Positions 40,471 to 64,000 of a stretch of 64,000 nucleotides of DNA are shown piece by piece. The stretch spans positions 84,903,001 through 84,967,000 of the forward strand of contig JALJCS010000002.1 of assembly GCA_023055355.1 (NCBI GenBank), read 5' to 3'. This DNA is from Agelaius tricolor. Lineage: Eukaryota; Chordata; Aves; Passeriformes; Icteridae. Positions within the stretch are counted from its first letter, which is position 1. Each line of letters opens with the position of its first letter. The notes under the pieces were generated by a model, which saw only the letters and a list, made by a program, of their open reading frames with translations, made no database searches and had not been told where the DNA came from. The position numbers were made by a program, and so were the translations under genes.

Positions 40471-40774
40471 GACGAGCTCCAGCTCCTCCGGCATCGCGTG
40501 TCCGGGAGGGGGTTCTTGAGAAGACGTTTTATACATTGTTTTTTTCCGGTTTCGGAATCTCTATCCAGGCTCCTGTGGCAGCCTGGCGAGGTGGGGCTTG
40601 TTCCTCTTCTGTGGCTCTGTGTTTTTCCATTGAAATCTCCCCACCTTCCAGTGAAAAGGAGATCGTCGCTTTTCTATAGATACATTTTTTCATCCCTTCC
40701 ACGAAACCCTATTTTCGGCAGCATCCATCTGCGGCAAAGCTTTGGAGCCACAACCGAGATCAGTGACCCTCATG

Positions 40775-55512
<14,738 letters not shown>

Positions 55513-55826
55513 AATCCAGGGGAAAGTGACTGGAGGAAGAAAGCATGAAAATCACAATGCCTTCAAAATCTTTGGACGTGTATTATTTAATATTGTATCA
55601 TGTTCTCCTCAAAATGCAATTTCCTTGATAAGGTTTTAACTTAATTTTGGTTTTGTGGTTCTATACATATATATTATATGTAAATATTTTTTCTTTGCAA
55701 TTTAAGTTCAAAAAGGAGTTAGCTGTTTACAAAGACCATAATTAAGTGTTGACGTGGTAGATAATTGCCAGTTTTGACAGAATTTCTTTCCTTGCTTTAT
55801 GCATTGCTGAGTGCACCACTAATATT

Positions 55827-55832
55827 AATAAA
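55827..55832 (+). terminator. Proximal poly(A) signal AATAAA
   Basis: Canonical hexamer 315 bp after the SQLE stop codon, in the right orientation. Confidence 0.55.
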
Positions 55833-57143
55833 CTGAGAAGTGAAAATTGTAAACCATATGCTGCTATTATCCTTCATGCTTTTTTCTGTTCAGTAGTTCC
55901 ACAGACTTTATTACTGTGAAATAGCATAATATTCTCGATTTGGTTATTCCATTAGTATTTGCATCTGTTCTGTTTCAGTTGCAGCTAAGATACTGGTCTG
56001 TTGACACTTAAAAGGACACTGTAAAGGATGTCAGATCTTGATGTGTCACTATATCTTTAATTTCAGTTACTGTTGCAAGTGCCATGTTGCTCTTCTGAAT
56101 TCCTTCTTTACACCAGAATTCATTTTAACAAGTAATAACCAAATCTTTGCTTTGTTGGCTACTGCAATGCACTCAGGTAGTGAAAGCACATGTTTTTGAA
56201 AATTTCTTCTCATTTCCTTTCAAAACCTTGGAACTTTGGGGTTGTTCTGCTTGGTGTGTGTGCAATTGAAGTTTAACACTGCCATGAACTGAAGCACAGC
56301 AACAAACTGTATCCACTGAAACAAATTAAGTCCAGGCTATTTCCAGTAGACAGTAATCTTTAATATTACTTCTGAAAATTAATGAAAAGCACCATGAAAG
56401 TGTCCTTTTAATACTTGGAGTGTGGTGGGATTATTTTTCCTGTAGGAATTACTGCATGCTACTAAAGAGTTCATGTCTATTCCTATTGGTCACTATTCCT
56501 CTCGATGTTACCAGTGTGATTTCCTTTGCTCTTGTGCATCTGCATTTTCTCTGCCTTTCTTATGATTTGTTTGGATATCACTGTATGGCTCTGCTCTTTT
56601 GGCATGCCTAAACAATCACACATGGGTGCAGCCAGCAGTCTGGAGAGTAGTAACAGGTTTTTATTCTTCTGTACTGGTGAAACTGTGACTCTACCTTGAA
56701 AATGACAGATTGCATAAGCTGTGTATAAACATCCATTTTATCTTGGACTGTGAAAAAAATCTGTGGAGAGACTTTATTTAGTATTTTATTTGATGGATAT
56801 TTCAAATGACTTTTTCTTTTCCAGAAGCAAAAGTATGTATATTTTTCTAACCATGATCACTTTTGATACCCTCTGAAATTACACTCATCATGAATATGTC
56901 TATGTTGAAACTTTAGGGTAAAGTACTAATATTTTCAAATATCATTATATGTGGTAACTAAATTATGCCCCTTTAAGGGTACACAAAGTTTGCAGGATTT
57001 ATACAAGTGTTTTCAAAATTTGTGACAATTTTGAAAATATTGATTAATTTTACATTTTTTATTTTTTTATATTATTTGCAGTCAGTCTCTTTAAAATCAT
57101 GGATAAAAAGTCCTGAGCCAAATACACATCCTCAGCTTACGTA

Positions 57144-57149
57144 AATAAA
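57144..57149 (+). terminator. Distal poly(A) signal AATAAA
   Basis: Canonical hexamer about 1.6 kb after the stop codon, followed within 40 bp by a T- and GT-rich stretch (TTTTTGTCGTGTGTC), which looks like a downstream element. This makes it the better-formed of the two sites. Confidence 0.5.
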
Positions 57150-57170
57150 AAGTTATTATATCTGTAGATT

Positions 57171-58182
57171 ATTTTTGTCGTGTGTCTCTGCTTAAATGTA
57201 CATATATATGTAAGAACTTTTTTCTTTCTTGTCCTGAATTCAGTGCCTGGTTAAGTGTCTTGGTCAGGGTAGCAATCACTTATTGGAAGTTGCTGGGGGG
57301 GAGATAAATGGTGTGTGTGTGTGTAAGAAGGATCAACCTGAAAACGTGACCATGAAATGTCTGCATGCCTTGCCCTCAGGGCAAGAGGAAAGGCTTACTT
57401 TTAATTATCAGACAGAGTGGGATCATTGGGACACAGCAGCACAGGCTGGGGCTTCAGGCTGAGATTGCTGATGAGCTGGTCTTTGGTATGTTGGCTGGGT
57501 GCCTACTCCAGCTGGTGGTGGCCCACCAGCTCTGCCCCAGAGAAGAGCTGCAGGGCAGAATTTCAAGCTGTGTTCCATGGTCCCTGACTGCAGTTATTTT
57601 CTCATGGATGCAGAGGGATGTTGGGTGGTGGAGGAGAAGTCATGAGAAAAGCAGTTCTTGAGTCAGCTGAGACTAAGAGGAGTAAAGCTGGCAGTGAATC
57701 ATGTCCATAGGTAAAACAGCCAGAAATGGAATCCAACAGTACCTAGTGCTAAGCCACAGCATGCAGCAGATGGTCTGTAAGAATCCTTATTTTCATTCTC
57801 TACATCTGTATGCCACAAATAAAGCAGCATGTGAGGAAGGTTTTGTCACAGGCACGATTCAGAATCTGAGAGGAGCAGAATGCAGGCATATTTGATGCAA
57901 CTTGTGAGTTGTCTATTTTCTAACTCTGAAGAGGTTAATTCACAGGATTTCTACACTGCAACATTTAATGGCAATGATGGGCTGTTAGGTAAGTGTTGTG
58001 GACACAAGGAGATAGGAGTTGTGGGATGTGGTTGTCCCTCTCTTCCAGGACTGGTGCAGCTGCAGCTGCTGGAGAGGGTAGAGGAAGAAGTAGCTACATA
58101 GTGGTGAGTTTGTAGATGTTCACATGGTGCAGGAGTATGAAAACTTGCTTGTAGTGGAAAGAGGAGAGTGACAGTATCAAGG
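57171..58182. other. Intergenic between SQLE and the repeat stack
   Basis: Contains a short (GT)n run near 57310. I see no exon of a neighbouring gene on either strand. Confidence 0.5.
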
Positions 58183-58675
58183 AATCATAGAATCATAAAC
58201 TTTGGAATAGACTGCCAAGATCAAGTCCAAGCTTTGACTGAACACCGCCATGTCAACTAAAGTATAGCACTAAATGCCATGTCCAGCTGCTGCTTGAACA
58301 CTTCAGGGGTGGTGAGTCCACACTTGCCTGAGCAGCCCATTCCAGTGCATAACCACCCCTTCAGTGAAGAAACTCTTCCTGATGCTCAACATGAACTGCA
58401 CCTGGCACAGCCTGAAGCCATTTCCTGTTCTCCTGTCACTGATTGCTTGGGAGAGGAGACAGACCCTGACCTGGCTACACCCTCCTTTCAGGCAGCTGTA
58501 GAGAGTGATAAGGTCCCTCTTAAGCCTCCTTTCCTCCAGGCTAAACACCCCCTGCTCCCTCAGCAGCTCCTCACAAGATTTGTGCTCCAGACCTTTCCCA
58601 GCTCCATTCCCTTCTCTGGGCCCACTCCAGCCCCTCAGTGTCCTTGTAATGAGGGGCCCAAGACTGGACACAGGA
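58183..58675 (-). mobile_element. CR1 LINE 3' fragment, minus strand
   Basis: The plus strand starts AATCATAGAATCATAAAC (reversed CR1 terminal repeat) and runs through CATTTCCTGTTCTCCTGTCAC and GGGGCCCAAGACTGGACACAGG, all CR1 landmarks. A CR1 subfamily different from the next one is likely, because its 3' text differs. Confidence 0.9.
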
Positions 58676-58702
58676 TTTGGCTGCTGCACTGCAGAAGGGG
58701 TA

Positions 58703-59066
58703 TGTCACCATGATATTTTCTGAAAAATCCCTTTGCCAGGATTTCTTCTCCTGGGAATCTGGGAAGCTTCAGCTTCTCCCTGTTTTGCTGCTTTGGAATG
58801 TGATTTGGAGACTGTTTACCCAGCATGTGAATTGTTTCAATTTAATGACCAGTCATGGTCCAGCTGTGTCGAGGCTCTGAGGAGTCATGGGTTTTTATTA
58901 TTCATTCTTTTCTAGCCTTCTGATGTATCTTTTCTCTATGGTTTAGTATAGTTTTAGTATAGAATTTCTTTTAATATAATATCATAAAATAATAAACCAG
59001 CCTTCTGAGAACATGGAGTCAAATTCTCATCTCTTACCTCATCCTGGGGACCTCACAAACACCACA
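58703..59066 (+). mobile_element. Solo LTR of family B, plus strand
   Basis: A 364 bp element, TGTCACC to ACACCACA, with a perfect 6 bp target-site duplication GGGGTA (58697-58702 and 59067-59072). Its 3' part has GGTTTAGTATAGTTTTAGTA, AATAATAAACCAGCCTTCTG and GAACATGGAGTC, which I remember from songbird LTRs of the TguLTR5 kind. The same family lies at 62275-62726 in the other orientation. Confidence 0.9.
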
Positions 59067-59072
59067 GGGGTA

Positions 59073-59609
59073 GGTGGGAAAGGTGTGGAACATGCTGCCT
59101 GCACTGGCTTTCCACGTGTAATCTGACCTTTGCTACTTCAAAGGCTGCTCACATCCCCACCAACCTGTGTTGGTCTTTGCTGCAATACTGTTGGTGCTCA
59201 TGGGTTGTTTTGTGTCAGTAGGGCATTAATTTACTGTTGGGTCGTAGTCCTTGTACATATTGCTCTCTCTCTGAAACCAGCTTGTATATTCTGCAGAAAA
59301 GTGAAATCCATTCAATCCAGAATAAATATGGGCAGTTGATAAATTATTCATCCTGAAAGTCTAGCTTGTTCAGCATGACACAGTACTACATGGAAAATAC
59401 TGTCAGCAGTTCCTAAACAGTTCCCTGTGAAGCTCCAAAGAGCTGCACCAGCTCCTGTACTGTGCAGAGTGAACAAAGGCATGACTAAGCTTGCTGAGAT
59501 GAAATTACTCAAGGTACTGCCAATAAAAGCTGGCAGGGTATTTTAAATGGTAACTGAAATCCACTGTTAATATAAGCAAAGTAACATAAATAGGAAAAAT
59601 AATCCTGAT
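59073..59609. other. Short unique stretch between two mobile elements
   Basis: About 540 bp with nothing recognised. Confidence 0.5.
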
Positions 59610-61060
59610 CATAGAATAATTTGTTTTGGAAGGGATGTTTAAATCTCACCTACTCCAATGCCAGTGCAAATGAGCAAGGATGTTTTCAGCTAGATCAGGT
59701 TGCCCAGAGCCCTATCAAGCCAGATCCTGAAAGTTTGCAGGATTGGGTGTCTACCCTCTATCTCTGTAGGCAACCTGTTCCAGTGTTTCAACACCCTCAT
59801 TGTAAAAACATCTTCCTATTGCTAGTATAAATCAGCCCTTTTTCAGTTTAAAACCATTGTCCCTTGTCGTATTGCAACAGGTCCTGCTGAAAAGTTTGAC
59901 CCCATCCTTCTAATAGAACACTGTCAAGTACTGGAACGCCTCAATAAGGTCTCCCTGGAGCCTTTTTTCCAGGCTGAACAACTTTCTTAGTCTGTTTTCA
60001 TTGGAGACTGACTTCATCCTTTAATCACCTTCCAGGCCCTCCCCTGGCCCTGCTTTGACAGGTCTGTGTTCTTCCTGTGCTGGGCACCCCAGAGCTGGAT
60101 GCAGTTCTCCAGGGAGGGTCTCACATGAGCAGAGCAAAGGGGGACAATCACCTCCTTTGCCCTGCTGGCCCTGCTGCTTTTGATGCAGCCCAGGATGCTA
60201 TTGGCTTTCTGGCTGTGGGTGCACACTGCTGGGTCATGGCCAGACCTATCTACCAGCACCCCCAAGCCCTTCTTGGCAGGGCTGCTCTCGAGCCATTTGT
60301 TCCCCAGCCTTTATAAATACTAGGAGTTTCCTCTATACATATGCAGGACCTTGCCTTTGGCCTTATTGAACCTCATGAGGTTTCCATGGGCCCAGTCTTC
60401 AAGTCTGTCAGGGTCCCTCTGGATGGGATCCTGTCCCTCAGGTGTGTCAGCTGCACCACTCAGCTTGGTTTCATCTACAAACTTGTTGAGGGTGCACTCA
60501 ATTCCCATGTCTGTGTCATTGGTAAAGATATTGAACAGTATTGGTGCCAGTACAGAGCCCTGAGAGACACCACTCATCACTATCTCTGTCTGAACATTAA
60601 GCCATTGACCACTACCCTCTGGATGTGACCATTCAACTAATTCCTTATTCACAGAACTGTCCACCCACCAAATCCATATCTCTCCAATTTAAAAAGGAGG
60701 TAGTGGGGGACCTTGTCAAAGGCCTTAAGAAATCCAGAGAGCTGACATCTGTAGTCCTTCCCTTGTCCACAGATGAACACACCCCATCACAGTCCTTGGT
60801 GTCCTTGGTGAAGCTGTTCTGGCTGTCCTGAATCACCTCCCTGTTCTCCATGTGCTTTGGCACAGCTTCTAGGAGGATCTGCTCCATGGTGTTCCCAGGC
60901 TGACAGGTCAGTAGTTCCCAGGTTCCTCCTTTTTACCCTTTTTAAAGATGGGTACATTTCCCCTTTTCCAGTTGTATGGACCTGACTGCCATGACTTTTT
61001 GGATATCATGGAGAGTGGCTTGGCAACTACATCAGCTAATTCCCTCAGGACTCTGGCAGG

Positions 61061-61381
61061 TGTAGGGGGATGGAATATGAGTAAATAAAGGTAGTACAGA
61101 AAGTAATCTTACCCCCTAAAGAATTGCAGCTGGGTTAATTATTAAAGATTAGGTGCAGGCCTGACTTTAACAGGCCGCAGCTGTAGCCAATAAGAAGAGT
61201 GTTATAAAAGAGTGGATTGGTTGGTTGAGGGGAGCTGGAGTCAGTTGGCTGCTGTGAGGACATGGAGGAGTCAGTGCCTAGAGGAACTGCCTACAAGAAA
61301 CATCAAGGAGATATGAAATTCTAGCAACATGGAACCTTTGCAATGTAATGATAATAGAACTTTTGTGATATAATGACAACA
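61061..61381 (+). mobile_element. Solo LTR of family C nested in the CR1
   Basis: A 321 bp element, TGTAGGGGG to GACAACA, with a perfect 6 bp target-site duplication GGCAGG (61055-61060 and 61382-61387). CR1 sequence resumes exactly after it. It holds CCAAT (61187-61191) and TATAAAA (61203-61209) 12 bp later on the plus strand, a compact promoter. A 6 bp duplication is usual for ERVK-like (alpha/beta) elements. No internal genes remain. Confidence 0.92.
61203..61209 (+). promoter_or_regulatory. TATA box inside the nested LTR
   Basis: TATAAAA, preceded by CCAAT at 61187, in the plus orientation of the LTR. Whether it still works is unknown. Confidence 0.6.
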
Positions 61382-62274
61382 GGCAGGTATCTTGTTGGGT
61401 CCCATAGACTTCTGTATGTTCAGGCTACTCAGATTCCTCACAAACCTGATCTTTTCTTATAGTGGGAATCACTTTGTTCCCTCAGTTTCCATCCTTCTGT
61501 CCATCCACTTGAGAGGGGTGGAGGAGAGTTTTCCACTGAAGACTGAGGCAAAACTTGTTGAGTACTTCAGGCCTCTCCTCATCCCTTGTTACCAGCTTCG
61601 TGGCCTTGCTTCTTTCTTTCACCCTCCTTTTCTAGTTAACAAACCTGTAAATGTCCTTGTTATTCTTTGAGTCTTGCCAGGTTCAGTTCCAGCTGTGCCT
61701 TGGCCTTCCTCACCCTGTGCCAACACAACCAAACCTCATCCTTATGCTTTCCCCAGGTTACCTGGCCTTGTTTCCACTGCCTGTTCATTTGCTTCTTGCC
61801 CTGTAGTTTGACCAGCAGGTCCCTACTCAGCCACAGCAGTCTCTTGCCCTCCTTGCCTGATTTCTTGCTCCTGGGGATTGAGAGTTCTCACACTCTATGG
61901 AACGCAGCCTTAAAGAACTGGCAGCTCTGTTCTGCTGCCTTGTTCCAGAGGGCAGTTTCCGGGGGTCCTATTGTCCTAAAATTCAGGGTCCAGATTTTAC
62001 TCTTTGCCTGACCCATATTCCTCAGGACTGTGAACTCCACCACTGCATGATCACTGTGGCCTAGGCTGCCTCCAGTCTTGGTGTCCCAGATGAGCTCACT
62101 GCATTCATGGCCATCAGGTCCAGCATTGTATCCCCTCTGGCAGGACTGGCTATTACCTTGCTGAAGAAGTTTCCCTCCAGGCCTTCCAGGATTCTCCTGC
62201 ACTGCTTACAGCTTGCTGTGCTACTTCCCCAGGAGAGGTGAGGGTGGTTGAAGTCCCCCAGCAGGACAAGAGTC

Positions 62275-62726
62275 TGTGAGGGCTATTGTAAATGCAGGTT
62301 CTCTTCCCCTCTTCACCGATGAGGGGAAGAGAATGATGCATCTGACTCCATCTTATCAGAAGGCCAATTTATTACTTTATTATACTATATTATGTTAAAA
62401 AATACTATACTAAATGATACTAAAGAATACAGAAAAGATACTTATGGAATGCTAAAAAGATAATAATGAAAATTTGTGACTCTTTCCAGAGTCCAGACAC
62501 AGCTTGGCCCCAATTGGCCAATGAGTCAAAACAACTCACATCAGAATCCAATGAAACAATCACCCGTGGGTAAACAATCTCCAAACACATTCCAGATGAG
62601 CATAACACAGGAGAAGCAAATAAGATAAGAATTGTTTTTCTTTTCTCTGAGGCCTCTTGCTGCCTTTTAGCTTCCCAGGAGAAAAACCCTGGGCGAGGGA
62701 ATTTTTCAGAGAATGCGAATGCCACA
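62275..62726 (-). mobile_element. Solo LTR of family B nested in the CR1, minus strand
   Basis: A 452 bp element, TGTGAGGG to ATGCCACA on the plus strand. The flanks are GAGTC (62270-62274) and GAGTG (62727-62731), an imperfect duplication. On the minus strand it carries TTTAGTATAGTATTTTTTAA, AATAAATTGGCCTTCTG and ATGGAGTCAGA, the same landmarks as 58703-59066. CR1 text resumes at once after it (TGCGATGCCTCC), so the insertion point is firm. Confidence 0.88.
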
Positions 62727-63860
62727 GAGTGCGATGCCTCCTGCAGCTGGAGCAGGAAGGCTTCATCAGTTGGTTCCCCATCTGCAGTGGCTGTAGTGAC
62801 ACCAACCACAAGATTCCCATCTCAATAGCCACACTCCAGTCCTGGGATCTGTCCCACCAAGTTTCAGCAATGGCAAGTAGGTCACAGCTTTCTAGCAGCT
62901 CGGTGGCTTCCAGCTCATGTCCTTTGTGTTCATTGTGTAGAGGTCCTTCAGCTGGGCTGTCAGCTGTGTCACCTTCTTAGAGGGGCACCCCTTAATTCCT
63001 TTGAGGTATTTCACTGGTGTTTCCCTGATCGCTTGTATTACCCCAGGTGTCCCTGGCTCATCTCCATAAGATTTACAATGTTCTCCAATGAGGACAACAC
63101 CTCTAGAGCCACTTGTCTGAGGGCCCTCGCTAGCACTCTGTCCCTTAAACCTTGGTGCATCCTCCCACAGCCTGTCATGGGCAAGCCTCATATTATCCCT
63201 CTTCCCTGGCATGTCTAGTTTAAAGCTCTATCAATGAGCCCCCATGCTCCTGAGCAAAGAGCCCCTTCTCCTTTTGAGAAAAGTGAATCTCACCTGATGG
63301 CAGCAAGCCTGGTGCTGTGTAGCCCATCCCATTTTCAGAGGAACCAAAATTCTGGCAGTGACACCAGCCACAGAGCCATGAACTGGGCTGGGTCCATCTG
63401 TTTCTTACTTCTTGTTTTTGCCAGCAACTGGAAGGATGGGGGAAAAATTATGTGCTCCACTTTCCTTACCAACCAAGCCAAGGGGCTGAAGTCTCTTTGG
63501 ATGACCCTTGGATTGGGATGTTGCAGCTCCACTGCCACCCACATGGAAGACCAGTAATGGGTCATAGAGCTGTGTCAGGCTAGGAAGTTTCCTGGAGTTA
63601 TCCTGAACCTGGATCCCAGGGAGGCATCAGACTTTCCCAAGAGGAGCATTTATCCAGCACATTAGACCCTCTGTTCCCCTTAGAAAGGAATCACCCACAA
63701 CTACAACCCACCTTTTCTTCCTCACAGAGGTGGTTGTGATGTCTTGTTTAGGCCTTTCTGACTCTGCCAATACCTCTGGTATAGCTGGACCTTCATCCTC
63801 ATCACATGTTGATTGGCATTCCACCTCCAGAGCCTCAAGCATACTGTACAGGGGCACCAG
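62727..63860 (-). pseudogene. Decayed CR1 ORF1 (esterase-type domain) and start of ORF2
   Basis: The minus strand frame at 63627-63857 encodes KKRWVVVVGDSFLRGTEG, the GDS block (63687-63695) typical of the SGNH-hydrolase-like domain in CR1 ORF1. The next frame (63335-63565) gives PNPRVIQRDFSPLAWLV and then a hydrophobic stretch that fits the same domain. The frame shifts between the two. Part of 62727-63210 is probably the ORF1 tail and the 5' part of ORF2, but is too worn to divide. Confidence 0.75.
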
Positions 63861-63900
63861 GGAGAGCGAGGTGGACAGGGAGGGATTTCATCTGCTGCCC

Positions 63901-64000
63901 AGGTAAGGACTTTTTATCCATTTACTCCTTTCTTTGGAGCTACTGTTTTCTGCCTGATGGGGGGAAGATACCAGAGACCCTTGATCGCATATTTTTTCTG
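63901..64000. other. Window end, origin unclear
   Basis: The last 100 bases may be the 5' leader of the long CR1 or flanking DNA. I cannot tell. Confidence 0.4.

Larger units (their letters stand above)
39830..40774 (+). promoter_or_regulatory. SQLE: SQLE CpG-island promoter and 5' leader
   Basis: This stretch is very GC- and CpG-rich, in sharp contrast with its AT-rich surroundings. It holds GC boxes (around 39921, 39948 and 39991), two inverted CCAAT boxes (40010 and 40052), and the only ATG in the leader before the start codon (40120). No TATA box is convincing. SQLE is a known SREBP2 target that works with NF-Y and Sp1, so this layout fits. The start of transcription cannot be read from the sequence. 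Confidence 0.85.
55513..57170 (+). other. SQLE: SQLE 3' untranslated region (extent estimated)
   Basis: AT-rich sequence after the stop codon with no reading frame of note. Two AATAAA signals (55827 and 57144) give a short form of about 0.3 kb or a long form of about 1.65 kb. The end is inferred, not seen. Confidence 0.6.
59990..62274 (-). pseudogene. Decayed CR1 ORF2 (endonuclease-reverse transcriptase)
   Basis: Broken pieces appear in the right order on the minus strand. The endonuclease end shows GHSDHAVVEF with the SDH motif at 62047-62055. The reverse transcriptase has GVSQGSVLAPILFN and then FVDE at 60470-60481, where active enzymes have F-x-D-D, so the second catalytic Asp is Glu here. 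A C-terminal piece (KANSILGCIKSS) follows near 60200. Stops, frameshifts and an LTR (61061-61381) break the frame. Confidence 0.85.
59610..63900 (-). mobile_element. Long CR1 LINE (ORF1, ORF2 and 3' end), minus strand, interrupted by two LTRs
   Basis: The plus strand begins at the reversed CR1 3' end (ATAGAATAATTTGTTTTGG) and continues through the 3' region, reverse transcriptase, endonuclease and ORF1. Without the two inserted LTRs (321 and 452 bp) about 3.5 kb of CR1 remain, against roughly 4.5 kb for a full element as I recall. Most CR1 copies keep only a few hundred bases, so this is unusually long. Frameshifts and stops make it inactive. Its 5' end may lie beyond the window. Confidence 0.9.

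Noticed and set aside
40742..40774. Upstream in-frame extension of SQLE
   Set aside because: The extension opens with TTG, not ATG, so it is not a normal start; the family start MWTFLGI lies just downstream.
58279..58713. 144-codon frame on the plus strand
   Set aside because: It is antisense to a CR1 fragment and runs into the adjoining LTR.

Overview
The window is nuclear DNA from a bird, most likely a songbird (passerine). Three things point there: one intact vertebrate-type gene with eleven exons, many CR1 LINE fragments on both strands, and several solo LTRs of types I remember from songbird genomes. The species cannot be named from the sequence.

The only gene I can support is SQLE (squalene monooxygenase, also called squalene epoxidase). 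It lies on the plus strand with its coding region spread over 40775-55512. All eleven coding exons were found. Every intron is GT-AG, the phases agree across every junction, and the spliced reading frame is 574 codons plus TAA, the length I recall for the human enzyme. The FAD GxGxxG motif, the DG motif, Tyr195, the Gly407-Asp408 motif and His522 fall at the positions I recall for the human protein. The gene starts in a CpG-rich promoter (about 39830-40760) with GC boxes and two inverted CCAAT boxes, as expected for a sterol-controlled (SREBP2) gene. Two candidate poly(A) signals follow the stop codon.

Layout: 1-1130 is an old CR1 fragment. From 1131 to 39260 is a gene-free desert holding LTRs (4497-5102, 14338-14903, 35419-36018), CR1 pieces, simple repeats and a GC-rich island (17575-18110). 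Next come a CR1 piece touching the promoter (39260-39821) and SQLE itself, with CR1 pieces, one complete antisense solo LTR (46804-47393) and a near-perfect palindrome in its introns. After a short unique 3' flank, 58183-64000 is a stack of nested mobile elements: a CR1 3' end, an LTR, then a CR1 spanning most of its full length (59610 to about 63900, minus strand) with decayed ORF1 and ORF2, itself interrupted by two LTRs that give a relative order of insertions.

I found no tRNA, rRNA, CRISPR or prokaryotic-type feature, and no new biological system. The points most worth checking are the nested repeat stack, the palindrome in intron 3, the single strong upstream ATG in the SQLE leader, and changes in the cholesterol-responsive degron of SQLE. 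Names of repeat families and comparisons with human SQLE come from memory, not from a search.
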